A stretch of DNA of 64,000 nucleotides, taken from positions 49,148-113,147 of the forward strand of contig JAKFVC010000014.1 in the NCBI GenBank assembly GCA_021732415.1. Reading direction: 5' to 3'. Numbering within the stretch: the stretch's first letter is position 1; the number at the start of each line of letters is the position of its first letter. The DNA comes from Planctomycetaceae bacterium (GTDB lineage Bacteria; Planctomycetota; Planctomycetia; Planctomycetales; Planctomycetaceae). The notes under the pieces were generated by a model. It was not told where the DNA came from, searched no databases, and saw nothing but the letters and a program-made list of their open reading frames with translations. This document shows positions 1 through 6,538 of this stretch, in pieces. A program made the translations under genes and the position numbers.

Positions 1-7
1 CGTGGAT

Positions 8-767
8 AAAGGGGACAGGTCCATTTAATTCGATTCAAATCGACTTTTTGGGGCGACCGCGAGTTCGAATCGTGGATTCCAAGCCGAGTTGCTTGGCCGT
101 GGCCTCGGTCCACTGGGACGAACCGAATGGTTGGCCACGCGTGACGCTGCGGCGCAGACTATCCAATTCCGCCTGAGTCTGTGGCTCATTGACGTATTTC
201 ACCCACTCGCGCGGCCGCGACAGGGGCCAGTTTGACAGCCAGCGACGGGCGTCAGGTGTGCCCTGTTCACGGCGCCAGAGACTGGACCACTGCCAGTCCT
301 CGGCCCGCTCGACGAGATTGGCGCGTAGGGCATTGCGTTCGGCATAGCGTACGACTTGGTAGAAGTAGCCGTCCGTCTGGACGGGGAACGACTTGAACCG
401 ACCCTGGTAGACATGACCTTCACCCACCCGTCGCCGATGCTTCTGCCAGCGCGTGACATGGGTCACCGTCAAACGCTGCATGAACACAGCCAGATCCCCG
501 TCTTGTTCCGGCCACAGCACGAAGTGCCAATGGTTGGGCATCAGGCAGTAGGCACAAATCCGCATCGACACCTTGTCGAGCGTCTCCTGGATGAGTTCCT
601 CGAAGGCGACATAGTCGGCGGGTTTGTCGAACAGACGCTGCCGTCCCACTCCGCGATTCAGAACATGGAATACCATTCCACCTGGAGCTGATCGATTCGT
701 TCTGGGCATGATCGATCAAATGTAGTTCCACGCGCATCACTCGTCAATAATGGACCTGTCCCCTTTT
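8..767 (-). mobile_element. RAYT element, copy 1
   Basis: A single-gene transposon-like unit. It is bounded by an 18-bp inverted repeat: AAAGGGGACAGGTCCATT at 8-25 and its complement at 749-767, the latter followed by T-rich sequence. The only gene inside is a Y1-type (HUH) transposase. Such short GGGGACAGG-type palindromes next to REP-associated tyrosine transposases are typical of RAYT units. The first 652 bases of the window are identical to 2793-3444, so a second copy lies 2.8 kb away in the same orientation. The shared sequence starts at base 1, so it may extend outside the window. Confidence 0.85.
35..709 (-). CDS. REP-associated tyrosine transposase (Y1_Tnp family), copy 1
   Basis: A 224-aa protein of the Y1/IS200-like transposase family (RAYT subgroup), which nicks and joins single-stranded DNA at REP-like hairpins. 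The HUH metal-binding motif is visible in MPNHWHFVLW (about residues 57-66). A candidate nucleophilic tyrosine lies in VVRYAERNALRANLV (about 119-133), the usual position for the group. Length is normal and the frame is intact. The protein is identical in sequence to the one at 2827-3501. The 5' end of the gene faces 709, so transcription runs toward base 1. It probably moves or maintains the flanking inverted repeats. Family assignment is firm; present activity is inferred. Confidence 0.9.
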   Translation of the reverse strand: MPRTNRSAPGGMVFHVLNRGVGRQRLFDKPADYVAFEELIQETLDKVSMRICAYCLMPNHWHFVLWPEQDGDLAVFMQRLTVTHVTRWQKHRRRVGEGHVYQGRFKSFPVQTDGYFYQVVRYAERNALRANLVERAEDWQWSSLWRREQGTPDARRWLSNWPLSRPREWVKYVNEPQTQAELDSLRRSVTRGQPFGSSQWTEATAKQLGLESTIRTRGRPKKSI

Positions 768-799
768 CTTCCCCCTTTTCTTCCCCCCCTAACTCGGCG

Positions 800-1009
800 T
801 CACGCCACAATCTCGATTCCGATTAGCACCCCTTCCTTGTTGAAGTCAAGATTTACTCGTGGTCCCTTAAAATTCTCCACCACATCATCTAGGCAAAGTG
901 ACTTTGCGACGATGCCAAATTGCACTTCTTCGGGATAGCCCTCGAGGGCAATATAAGCGGTGTCCGCCTGCTCGTGGTTCATTTTCACGCGAATCTTCTT
1001 ACCAATCAT
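800..1009 (-). CDS. small DUF2283-like protein, possible immunity/antitoxin partner
   Basis: A 69-aa protein starting at an ATG 4 bp after the stop of the upstream gene (1013-1315), so the two are translationally linked. The C-terminal half (VNLDFNKEGVLIGIEIV) resembles the end of DUF2283 proteins, small beta-rich proteins often found next to toxin genes. It is the last gene of a three-gene minus-strand set: toxin tip, 100-aa protein, this protein. Position suggests an accessory immunity or antitoxin protein, but no biochemical motif proves this. The family match is by eye and weak. Confidence 0.55.
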   Translation of the reverse strand: MIGKKIRVKMNHEQADTAYIALEGYPEEVQFGIVAKSLCLDDVVENFKGPRVNLDFNKEGVLIGIEIVA

Positions 1010-1012
1010 ACT

Positions 1013-1315
1013 TCACTCGATTCGATGACAAACGGCCTCAAGTTCGCCGGTTCTCCAGAGATCCTCGACTGTTTGGCGAATCGTTTCAGTGCGGAGGTCC
1101 CGTACTATGATCATATTCGCTGCCCAAAGATAGATACCGGATGCGCACTCTCCTGTTTGCTGGTTCTTTTCAAACAAAGTAGCGATGTTTTGCAGTGTAA
1201 AAAACGTCCCGGCATAGCGACCTAGTCCATCAACGACGATTTCTACGTCCACGTTATCGTCATTAATGTTCCAAGTCTGACATCCTAGAACTCGAATGTC
1301 GAATGATGTAGTCAT
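1013..1315 (-). CDS. candidate immunity protein for the adjacent toxin tip
   Basis: A 100-aa acidic protein. I chose the ATG at 1315 because GGAGG lies 10 bases upstream, overlapping the end of the toxin gene; an in-frame TTG at 1333 would add six residues but has no good ribosome site. The stop of the toxin gene (1323-1325) is 7 bp before this start, so translation is coupled. I recognise no named family. The arrangement (toxin C-terminus, then immediately a small acidic gene) is the standard layout of polymorphic toxin immunity genes, so immunity to the tip encoded at about 1323-1640 is the best inference. Confidence 0.6.
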   Translation of the reverse strand: MTTSFDIRVLGCQTWNINDDNVDVEIVVDGLGRYAGTFFTLQNIATLFEKNQQTGECASGIYLWAANMIIVRDLRTETIRQTVEDLWRTGELEAVCHRIE

Positions 1316-1322
1316 TGATGTT

Positions 1323-2816
1323 TCAGCCTCCAAATAGCTTTAGTACCTCGTCAATTACTTTTGCTTGATTGTCCTTCGTGGATTTGCCTAGAATTTCGAT
1401 CGTACCATCTTGAAGCTGCCGAAAATACACCCTTGCTCCGTCCCGGGCACGAGCTTCGGAAATCCCTTTTCCAATCGGCTTAGTCCCAATTCCCGGGTTG
1501 AGGTTTCCATTGGAAAGTTGATGGGTCAATCTGTCTATTGAGTCTTGAGCAGATTTACCGGCAGCCTCTGCTCCATTAACCAACTTTGGACTTTCGTTTA
1601 TCCTCGATACGATGGGGAGTCTTGCCTCTGCTCCATTGTTGTTGTGAACCAATACTTGACTTTTGCCAAACGCATAACACTCCAAATCCTCAACGGCAAA
1701 ATTGTAGACGGTTTGGTTAGCGGGTTGACGTCTCACCGTTTCGACCGGGACTTGCCGTCCGTCCCGCAAGAACATCACGTCACCGATTCTCAGGTCATGA
1801 GCATCGACCCATCTCCCGGGCATGCATGCATCGGGTGGGGTCTTAGGCAAGTGTTCCAGTCGAGGCCGTTCGGCCAGATTCTCACCGGAGACTACCCAAT
1901 AGGGATGCAGTTGGGTTGATTCAATGGTGTCCCCGTCAATTGTGACAAAGATCGAATCATACCTGTAATCTCGTTCAAAGTTCTTGAGAACACTCTTGGA
2001 TTTCCATTTTCCGTCTCCTAGATCGAATGCCCATACCTGATCACCTGGGCGAATCGTTTCGATTGTGCGTAATCCCCCTGCGGTGGAGATCAATGTCCCG
2101 GCTGGAAAGCACTGACCGACTTGCTTGGCCGGCGCAGGAGCCTCTTTAACGACTTTTCCGGCTCCCGTCGCAGCCTTTGCCACCTGTGCCAGTCCGATCC
2201 CCCCAGTAATGATCTTGGCCGTACTAGCGTAACTCGGACCGTTCTTGTATGTATCCAGTGCTCCCTGGCCACCTTGGACAATATTACCTGCGGCATCGAC
2301 GGCATTTACCGTTCGAGCAACTTTGACGACAGTTCCGGCTTTCGTCACTGCTGACGCGCCTAATGTCGCGGCTGCTGTTGCAGCTTCTACCGCCACTCTC
2401 GCTGCCATTGCAGATTGATCGTAGCCCAGGTCCCGTTCATTGACCGCAATGACATTGGGGACATCCCAATAGCCAAGCGACACCACCGCACCTGCAGACT
2501 TCACCGTTTGGTTGGTAATGGCCTTCAAACCTGTTCCTAGTCCGCCAAAGAAGCCTCCTACCCCAGCTAGATAAGTATTGCTGTATCCTCCAACAGGTCC
2601 AGCAAGCTGAATACTTCCACCTCCGCCACCTTGGATGTTGTTGGTCTGAGCTCCATTGCCATTTCCTGTTGGGTTCGCAGCAACAGTCACGACATGAGCC
2701 GGTGCTGGATTTGTTGCGGCGGGATCGAGTTGTGCCACCACGGTGGCGGCAATCGGCGCGATCAGTTGGCCACCGTCGAAGGCCACTTCGGGCGTGGATA
2801 AAGGGGACAGGTCCAT
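1323..2816 (-). CDS. C-terminal part of a polymorphic toxin (pretoxin HINT plus toxin tip), 5'-truncated
   Basis: An open frame of 497 codons. Residues 50-230 are a glycine/alanine-rich pretoxin region. Residues 236-392 form a pretoxin HINT domain: it opens at Cys236 in QCFPAGTLIST and ends with VLVHNN, the usual autoproteolytic boundary. Residues 393-497 are the toxin tip; GARVYFRQLQDGTIEILGKS resembles RelE/ParE-fold tips, which suggests an RNase or gyrase-type toxin, a weak inference. No RHS or filamentous repeats precede it: the frame opens inside the terminal repeat of the RAYT element at 2800-3559, and a stop codon lies directly upstream of that ATG. The long N-terminal carrier is therefore missing and the element probably cut it off. 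It may be silent, or expressed as an internal fragment. Confidence 0.75.
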   Translation of the reverse strand: MDLSPLSTPEVAFDGGQLIAPIAATVVAQLDPAATNPAPAHVVTVAANPTGNGNGAQTNNIQGGGGGSIQLAGPVGGYSNTYLAGVGGFFGGLGTGLKAITNQTVKSAGAVVSLGYWDVPNVIAVNERDLGYDQSAMAARVAVEAATAAATLGASAVTKAGTVVKVARTVNAVDAAGNIVQGGQGALDTYKNGPSYASTAKIITGGIGLAQVAKAATGAGKVVKEAPAPAKQVGQCFPAGTLISTAGGLRTIETIRPGDQVWAFDLGDGKWKSKSVLKNFERDYRYDSIFVTIDGDTIESTQLHPYWVVSGENLAERPRLEHLPKTPPDACMPGRWVDAHDLRIGDVMFLRDGRQVPVETVRRQPANQTVYNFAVEDLECYAFGKSQVLVHNNNGAEARLPIVSRINESPKLVNGAEAAGKSAQDSIDRLTHQLSNGNLNPGIGTKPIGKGISEARARDGARVYFRQLQDGTIEILGKSTKDNQAKVIDEVLKLFGG

Positions 2817-3559
2817 TTAATTCGATTCAAATCGACTTTTTGGGGCGACCGCGAGTTCGAATCGTGGATTCCAAGCCGAGTTGCTTGGCCGTGGCCTCGG
2901 TCCACTGGGACGAACCGAATGGTTGGCCACGCGTGACGCTGCGGCGCAGACTATCCAATTCCGCCTGAGTCTGTGGCTCATTGACGTATTTCACCCACTC
3001 GCGCGGCCGCGACAGGGGCCAGTTTGACAGCCAGCGACGGGCGTCAGGTGTGCCCTGTTCACGGCGCCAGAGACTGGACCACTGCCAGTCCTCGGCCCGC
3101 TCGACGAGATTGGCGCGTAGGGCATTGCGTTCGGCATAGCGTACGACTTGGTAGAAGTAGCCGTCCGTCTGGACGGGGAACGACTTGAACCGACCCTGGT
3201 AGACATGACCTTCACCCACCCGTCGCCGATGCTTCTGCCAGCGCGTGACATGGGTCACCGTCAAACGCTGCATGAACACAGCCAGATCCCCGTCTTGTTC
3301 CGGCCACAGCACGAAGTGCCAATGGTTGGGCATCAGGCAGTAGGCACAAATCCGCATCGACACCTTGTCGAGCGTCTCCTGGATGAGTTCCTCGAAGGCG
3401 ACATAGTCGGCGGGTTTGTCGAACAGACGCTGCCGTCCCACTCCACGATTGAGAACATGGAATACCATTCCACCGGGAGCTGATCGATTGGTTCTGGGCA
3501 TGATCGATCAAATGTATCTCCACGTGCAAAACCCGTCAATAATGGACCTGTCCCCTTTT
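2800..3559 (-). mobile_element. RAYT element, copy 2
   Basis: The same unit as at 8-767 in the same orientation, with inverted terminal repeats at 2800-2817 and 3541-3559. Identity to copy 1 is complete over 652 bases including the 3' end of the gene; all differences lie in the last ~100 bp (3445-3540), around and upstream of the transposase start. Its left repeat adjoins the truncated toxin gene. Confidence 0.85.
2827..3501 (-). CDS. REP-associated tyrosine transposase (Y1_Tnp family), copy 2
   Basis: A 224-aa protein identical residue for residue to the product at 35-709, with the same HUH motif (NHWH) and candidate catalytic tyrosine. The few nucleotide differences within the gene are silent and cluster in the first 20 codons. 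The upstream 40 bp also differ from copy 1, so the two copies may be expressed differently. Two intact copies in direct orientation could mobilise, delete or duplicate the 2-kb toxin segment between them. Confidence 0.9.
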   Translation of the reverse strand: MPRTNRSAPGGMVFHVLNRGVGRQRLFDKPADYVAFEELIQETLDKVSMRICAYCLMPNHWHFVLWPEQDGDLAVFMQRLTVTHVTRWQKHRRRVGEGHVYQGRFKSFPVQTDGYFYQVVRYAERNALRANLVERAEDWQWSSLWRREQGTPDARRWLSNWPLSRPREWVKYVNEPQTQAELDSLRRSVTRGQPFGSSQWTEATAKQLGLESTIRTRGRPKKSI

Positions 3560-3662
3560 TCGCTCCCCGGGTGTCTGGTAGGATTGCTGAGTGGATTGCC
3601 AACGACCAAATATCACCGTTTGACATTCAACGTCTTGGAAAAGACGCCATGAGGGGAAACCC

Positions 3663-4124
3663 ATGATTCGCTCAATGATTCGCTGGATTAGTCGCTCACT
3701 GCGAAAGCGAGAACCTTGGCACGACGAACTGTTTGTCGATCCCATTTTCGGAGAATGTTGGTATTCGTCCGCTTCCAATCGTTGGATAACACTCTGGCAA
3801 CTTTCTGAGAATCGCCAAATCACGATCATGGGCCGAAGCGAGCGTCCAACGTCGGAGCAAGCCGTTCTCTGGCATCAAGTTCAAGAACGCATGTTGCTGC
3901 TCATGCGAGAGGCGAATGCAAGTATTCCAGATCCACCGGTCACAAACTTCACACCTGCGGTAATAAAGCGAGATGGTATCGAGCTATCAGAAGTTCGATT
4001 TGAGAGTGATGGCACCGTCCAGTTCTTTCTCAATCTCACGATCACCGACTCAAATGGTTACGACTTGTGTCCGCAAATCGTTTTCAGAGACTGGCAAATT
4101 ATCGATTCGGGATGGTGTGTGTAA
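3663..4124 (+). CDS. hypothetical protein, possibly an orphan immunity protein
   Basis: A 153-aa soluble protein starting at ATG 3663, with a GAGGGG ribosome site 7 bases upstream. No signal peptide or membrane segment. Residues 18-60 are rich in aromatic and acidic residues (WHDELFVDPIFGECWYS), and the C-terminus ends in a WQIIDSGWCV strand pattern. I do not recognise the family. Its size, acidity and place beside a broken polymorphic-toxin locus are typical of immunity proteins left behind after toxin exchange, but that is inference from context only. Confidence 0.6.
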   Translation: MIRSMIRWISRSLRKREPWHDELFVDPIFGECWYSSASNRWITLWQLSENRQITIMGRSERPTSEQAVLWHQVQERMLLLMREANASIPDPPVTNFTPAVIKRDGIELSEVRFESDGTVQFFLNLTITDSNGYDLCPQIVFRDWQIIDSGWCV

Positions 4125-4728
4125 ACAATTGGTCGAGTTGGTGCGACGTTGAGAAGATCAGGCAGCATCCACATGCTCATACTCCGTTGATAGAACACCT
4201 TCTTCCGACAGACCATCCCCGAAATACCGGCAGGGGAACGGGCAATCAGATCCCTCTTCGCCGTGGATCATCACATGATCGAGATCGAGCACTTTCCCCA
4301 TCCCGGAGTAGTGCCGGTCGTCTTCCGGGTATCTGACATTCACTCCGGCGGATTTCTGGCATTAATACAAGTGAAACCAATAGAGAAGAGATCCGGTTGA
4401 CGAACATGCTTCTTGTAGACCCCGGTTGCACAGCAACATGGGCCACCCCGCGAGGTCAGCAACCTGGGCCACCCCGCGAAATGTGGTGACTATCAATCAT
4501 TGCCGTTTAGTATTGCTTTGTGCCGAACGCGAGTGGTATTTGGAGTGAAAAGTGGTAGAACTTCGTCAGTCGCGATTGCCGCGGCCCTAATCTGCATTGA
4601 GAGATTGCTAATGGGAGAGATTGGATGACGACTGCAGTAATCGACATGTTGGAGTCACGATACAAGAGCCTGCTCGGAATTATCGCCACGCGGGAAAATT
4701 GGCTCAAACTCGAACAATGGGGCGCTGG
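4125..4728. other. gene-poor stretch with remnants
   Basis: About 600 bp without a convincing gene. A 61-codon minus-strand frame at 4158-4343 has protein-like composition (GKVLDLDHVMIHGEEG) but no recognised family and no clear ribosome site; it may be a gene fragment. A 15-bp direct repeat TGGGCCACCCCGCGA occurs at 4439-4453 and 4465-4479 and looks like an end of a lost insertion sequence. A short frame from 4625 ([16 protein letters not shown]...) runs into the cysteine synthase remnant and stops. The whole stretch reads as decayed accessory DNA. Confidence 0.5.
4439..4479. repeat. 15-bp direct repeat pair
   Basis: TGGGCCACCCCGCGA occurs twice, 26 bp apart, inside a gene-poor area. Possible remnant of a transposon end; not otherwise identified. 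Confidence 0.5.
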
Positions 4729-4863
4729 GGTATCAGCTGCGGCGCTGCGATGAGTGCCGCGATCAAGCTGGCCAAACGCCCCGAGGAGTCCGGCAAGACG
4801 ATCGTGGTCATTCTGCCGGATTCGGGAGAACGGTATCTATCGACACCGCTGTTCAGCGCGTGA
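4729..4863 (+). pseudogene. C-terminal remnant of cysteine synthase (O-acetylserine sulfhydrylase)
   Basis: The last 44 residues of a CysK-type PLP enzyme: [18 protein letters not shown] and then [18 protein letters not shown], the signature tail of cysteine synthase A. The other ~260 residues, including the PLP lysine, are absent; the upstream frame encodes unrelated sequence. The fragment cannot be active. It marks a deletion or insertion junction in this accessory region. Family recognition is strong because the ERYLSTPLF tail is distinctive. Confidence 0.8.
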
Positions 4864-4906
4864 GAGGCCAGTCTGCGACGCCATCCCTTTCAGCCAAAGA
4901 CAAAGA

Positions 4907-4955
4907 AAAGGGGCCGGACTCTTTGAATCAAAGAGTCCGGCCCCCCCTTTTGTTC
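4907..4955. terminator. strong intrinsic terminator-like hairpin
   Basis: A near-perfect palindrome: GGGGCCGGACTCTTTGA at 4910-4926 pairs with its complement at 4928-4944, flanked by A-rich sequence on the left and a T-run on the right (4948-4951). It can act in both directions and isolates the remnant region from the esterase gene at 5059. Confidence 0.8.
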
Positions 4956-5058
4956 TGCCAGTACCAGTGAAATCTGGTTTGGCGCCCGCCATAGACTGCT
5001 ACAATAGGCAGCCAGACGTTCGGTGGGCAGTGGGCGATCTTCAGGGAAAGCGGAATTG

Positions 5059-6030
5059 ATGAAATCCGGAATCACTCGAGTTTTGTGGGCCATTCTGTTG
5101 GTCCAACTTGCAATTGGTCTCGCATTCGGACCAGCAGCTTCGGCTCAAGAAGCACCGCCCAAATCTCCCTCCACAATGACTCGTCCGGGCAATTACTCAC
5201 GCACCCTGACGGTGAGCAAGCTGAAGCGGGAATATCTCGTCCATGTTCCCAAGGGCTACGACCCGCAGACTCCCACGCCAGTGGTTCTGGCTCTCCACGG
5301 GGTGGCGATGAATGGTCCCCTGATGGTGGTGTTTTCCGGGTTGAACTCCAAAGCGGATGAAGCGGGTTTCATTGTTGTCTATCCCAGCGGTACTGGCGTC
5401 GGCCCGTTCCTCAAATGGAATGCCCGAGGCCTGAAAGGAGACCCGGCTGAAGGGAAGGCCGATGATGTGGAGTTCATCTCCAAACTCTTGGATGAGCTGC
5501 CTGGCCACGTCAATGTCGATCAAAAACGAGTCTACGCGGCGGGGATCAGCAATGGTGGCATGATGAGCTATCTCCTGGCGGGTGAGTTATCAGACCGGAT
5601 CGCAGCGATTGCCCCAGTTGCCGGTAAGATTGTGTGTGAGGACAGCAAGCCCCAGCGGCCAGTCTCGGTCATCCACTTCCACGGTTTGAAAGACGACATC
5701 GTTCCTTTTGGAAGATCCAGGGAAAGTACGCCGTCAGCGATCAAAACAAACAGTGTCGAAGATTCCATTCAGACCTGGGTGAAATTGAACGGCTGCAACG
5801 AGACCCCCAAGTCCGACACGCTTTCCAAAGAGGGCGATGAAATGCGCGTGACCCGGAAGACCTACGACGGCGGCCGGGATGGGGCCGAGGTCGTCCTGGT
5901 CGTCATCGAAGAAGGTGGCCACACCTGGCCGGGTCAGGAGCCACCCGTGGGCTTCATCGGAAAGTCGGCGAAGAATATTTCGGCCAACGATCTGATGTGG
6001 GAATTCTTTAAGAAACACCCGATGAAGTGA
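5059..6030 (+). CDS. secreted PHB-depolymerase/feruloyl-esterase-like alpha/beta hydrolase
   Basis: A 323-aa serine esterase of the LpqC/poly(3-hydroxybutyrate) depolymerase family. Start ATG 5059 is preceded by GGGAAAGCGGA and begins a signal peptide (LWAILLVQLAIGLAFG...ASAQ); an upstream GTG at 5023 would precede the signal peptide and is unlikely. Visible motifs: oxyanion LALHG; nucleophile Ser164 in GISNGG; acid Asp212 or Asp213 in GLKDDIVPF; His288 in GGHTWPG. The triad is complete. The family cleaves short-chain polyesters or hydroxycinnamate esters on polysaccharides; substrate here is unknown. The gene stands alone between a terminator and a 0.5-kb gap. Confidence 0.88.
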   Translation: MKSGITRVLWAILLVQLAIGLAFGPAASAQEAPPKSPSTMTRPGNYSRTLTVSKLKREYLVHVPKGYDPQTPTPVVLALHGVAMNGPLMVVFSGLNSKADEAGFIVVYPSGTGVGPFLKWNARGLKGDPAEGKADDVEFISKLLDELPGHVNVDQKRVYAAGISNGGMMSYLLAGELSDRIAAIAPVAGKIVCEDSKPQRPVSVIHFHGLKDDIVPFGRSRESTPSAIKTNSVEDSIQTWVKLNGCNETPKSDTLSKEGDEMRVTRKTYDGGRDGAEVVLVVIEEGGHTWPGQEPPVGFIGKSAKNISANDLMWEFFKKHPMK

Positions 6031-6538
6031 ATCGCGTTCCCCACGGCACTTCTCATTTGAGTTGCTAAACGATCTCGACGCTATGTCTTCTTCGCCGGAT
6101 GTGCTGAACTCTCTGCTCGTCGAAATCGGTTCGCGGCTTCAGCAAATCGTGTCACCGATTCGTCCCAGACCTAATGCAGATTCAGCGGACGTCCTATTTG
6201 CGCCGATAATTAGATGTATTCTGCTTCCCTATTAGGGCATCGGCTCCCCATACTGTCTGCCCCGACGGCGAATGGAAATGCTTCCGTTGCTTGTTGCTGC
6301 CACAGAAATCAATGCGAGGCGTGGACATTCCGTCATGTGGAGGGGATTTTCTCGAATCTGTTAATTCTTCAGCCACAGGAATCGAAGTCCCCGAATTGCA
6401 ATTGCACGCCCTATTTCACATGACTGTAATGAGGGACATTGGGAGTTACGGGCAAGATCTCGCATGTTCTTGTGAACTCTCCGCTCGAGGCCCGAGACGT
6501 ACATCGGGCTTTCCAAACATCCAGATGGGGCAAATTCG
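6031..6538. other. 508-bp intergenic region, nothing recognised
   Basis: No convincing gene, RNA or repeat. It presumably contains the promoter of the giant protein gene at 6539; TGGGG sits 8 bases before that start. Only short frames without recognisable similarity occur. Confidence 0.5.

Noticed and set aside
1-3559. Prophage or integrative element
   Set aside because: No integrase, phage structural gene or attachment site is seen; the mobile parts are RAYT units only.
4158-4343. A 61-codon minus-strand gene
   Set aside because: Composition is protein-like, but no ribosome site, no family and no partner; kept only as a possible fragment in the region note.
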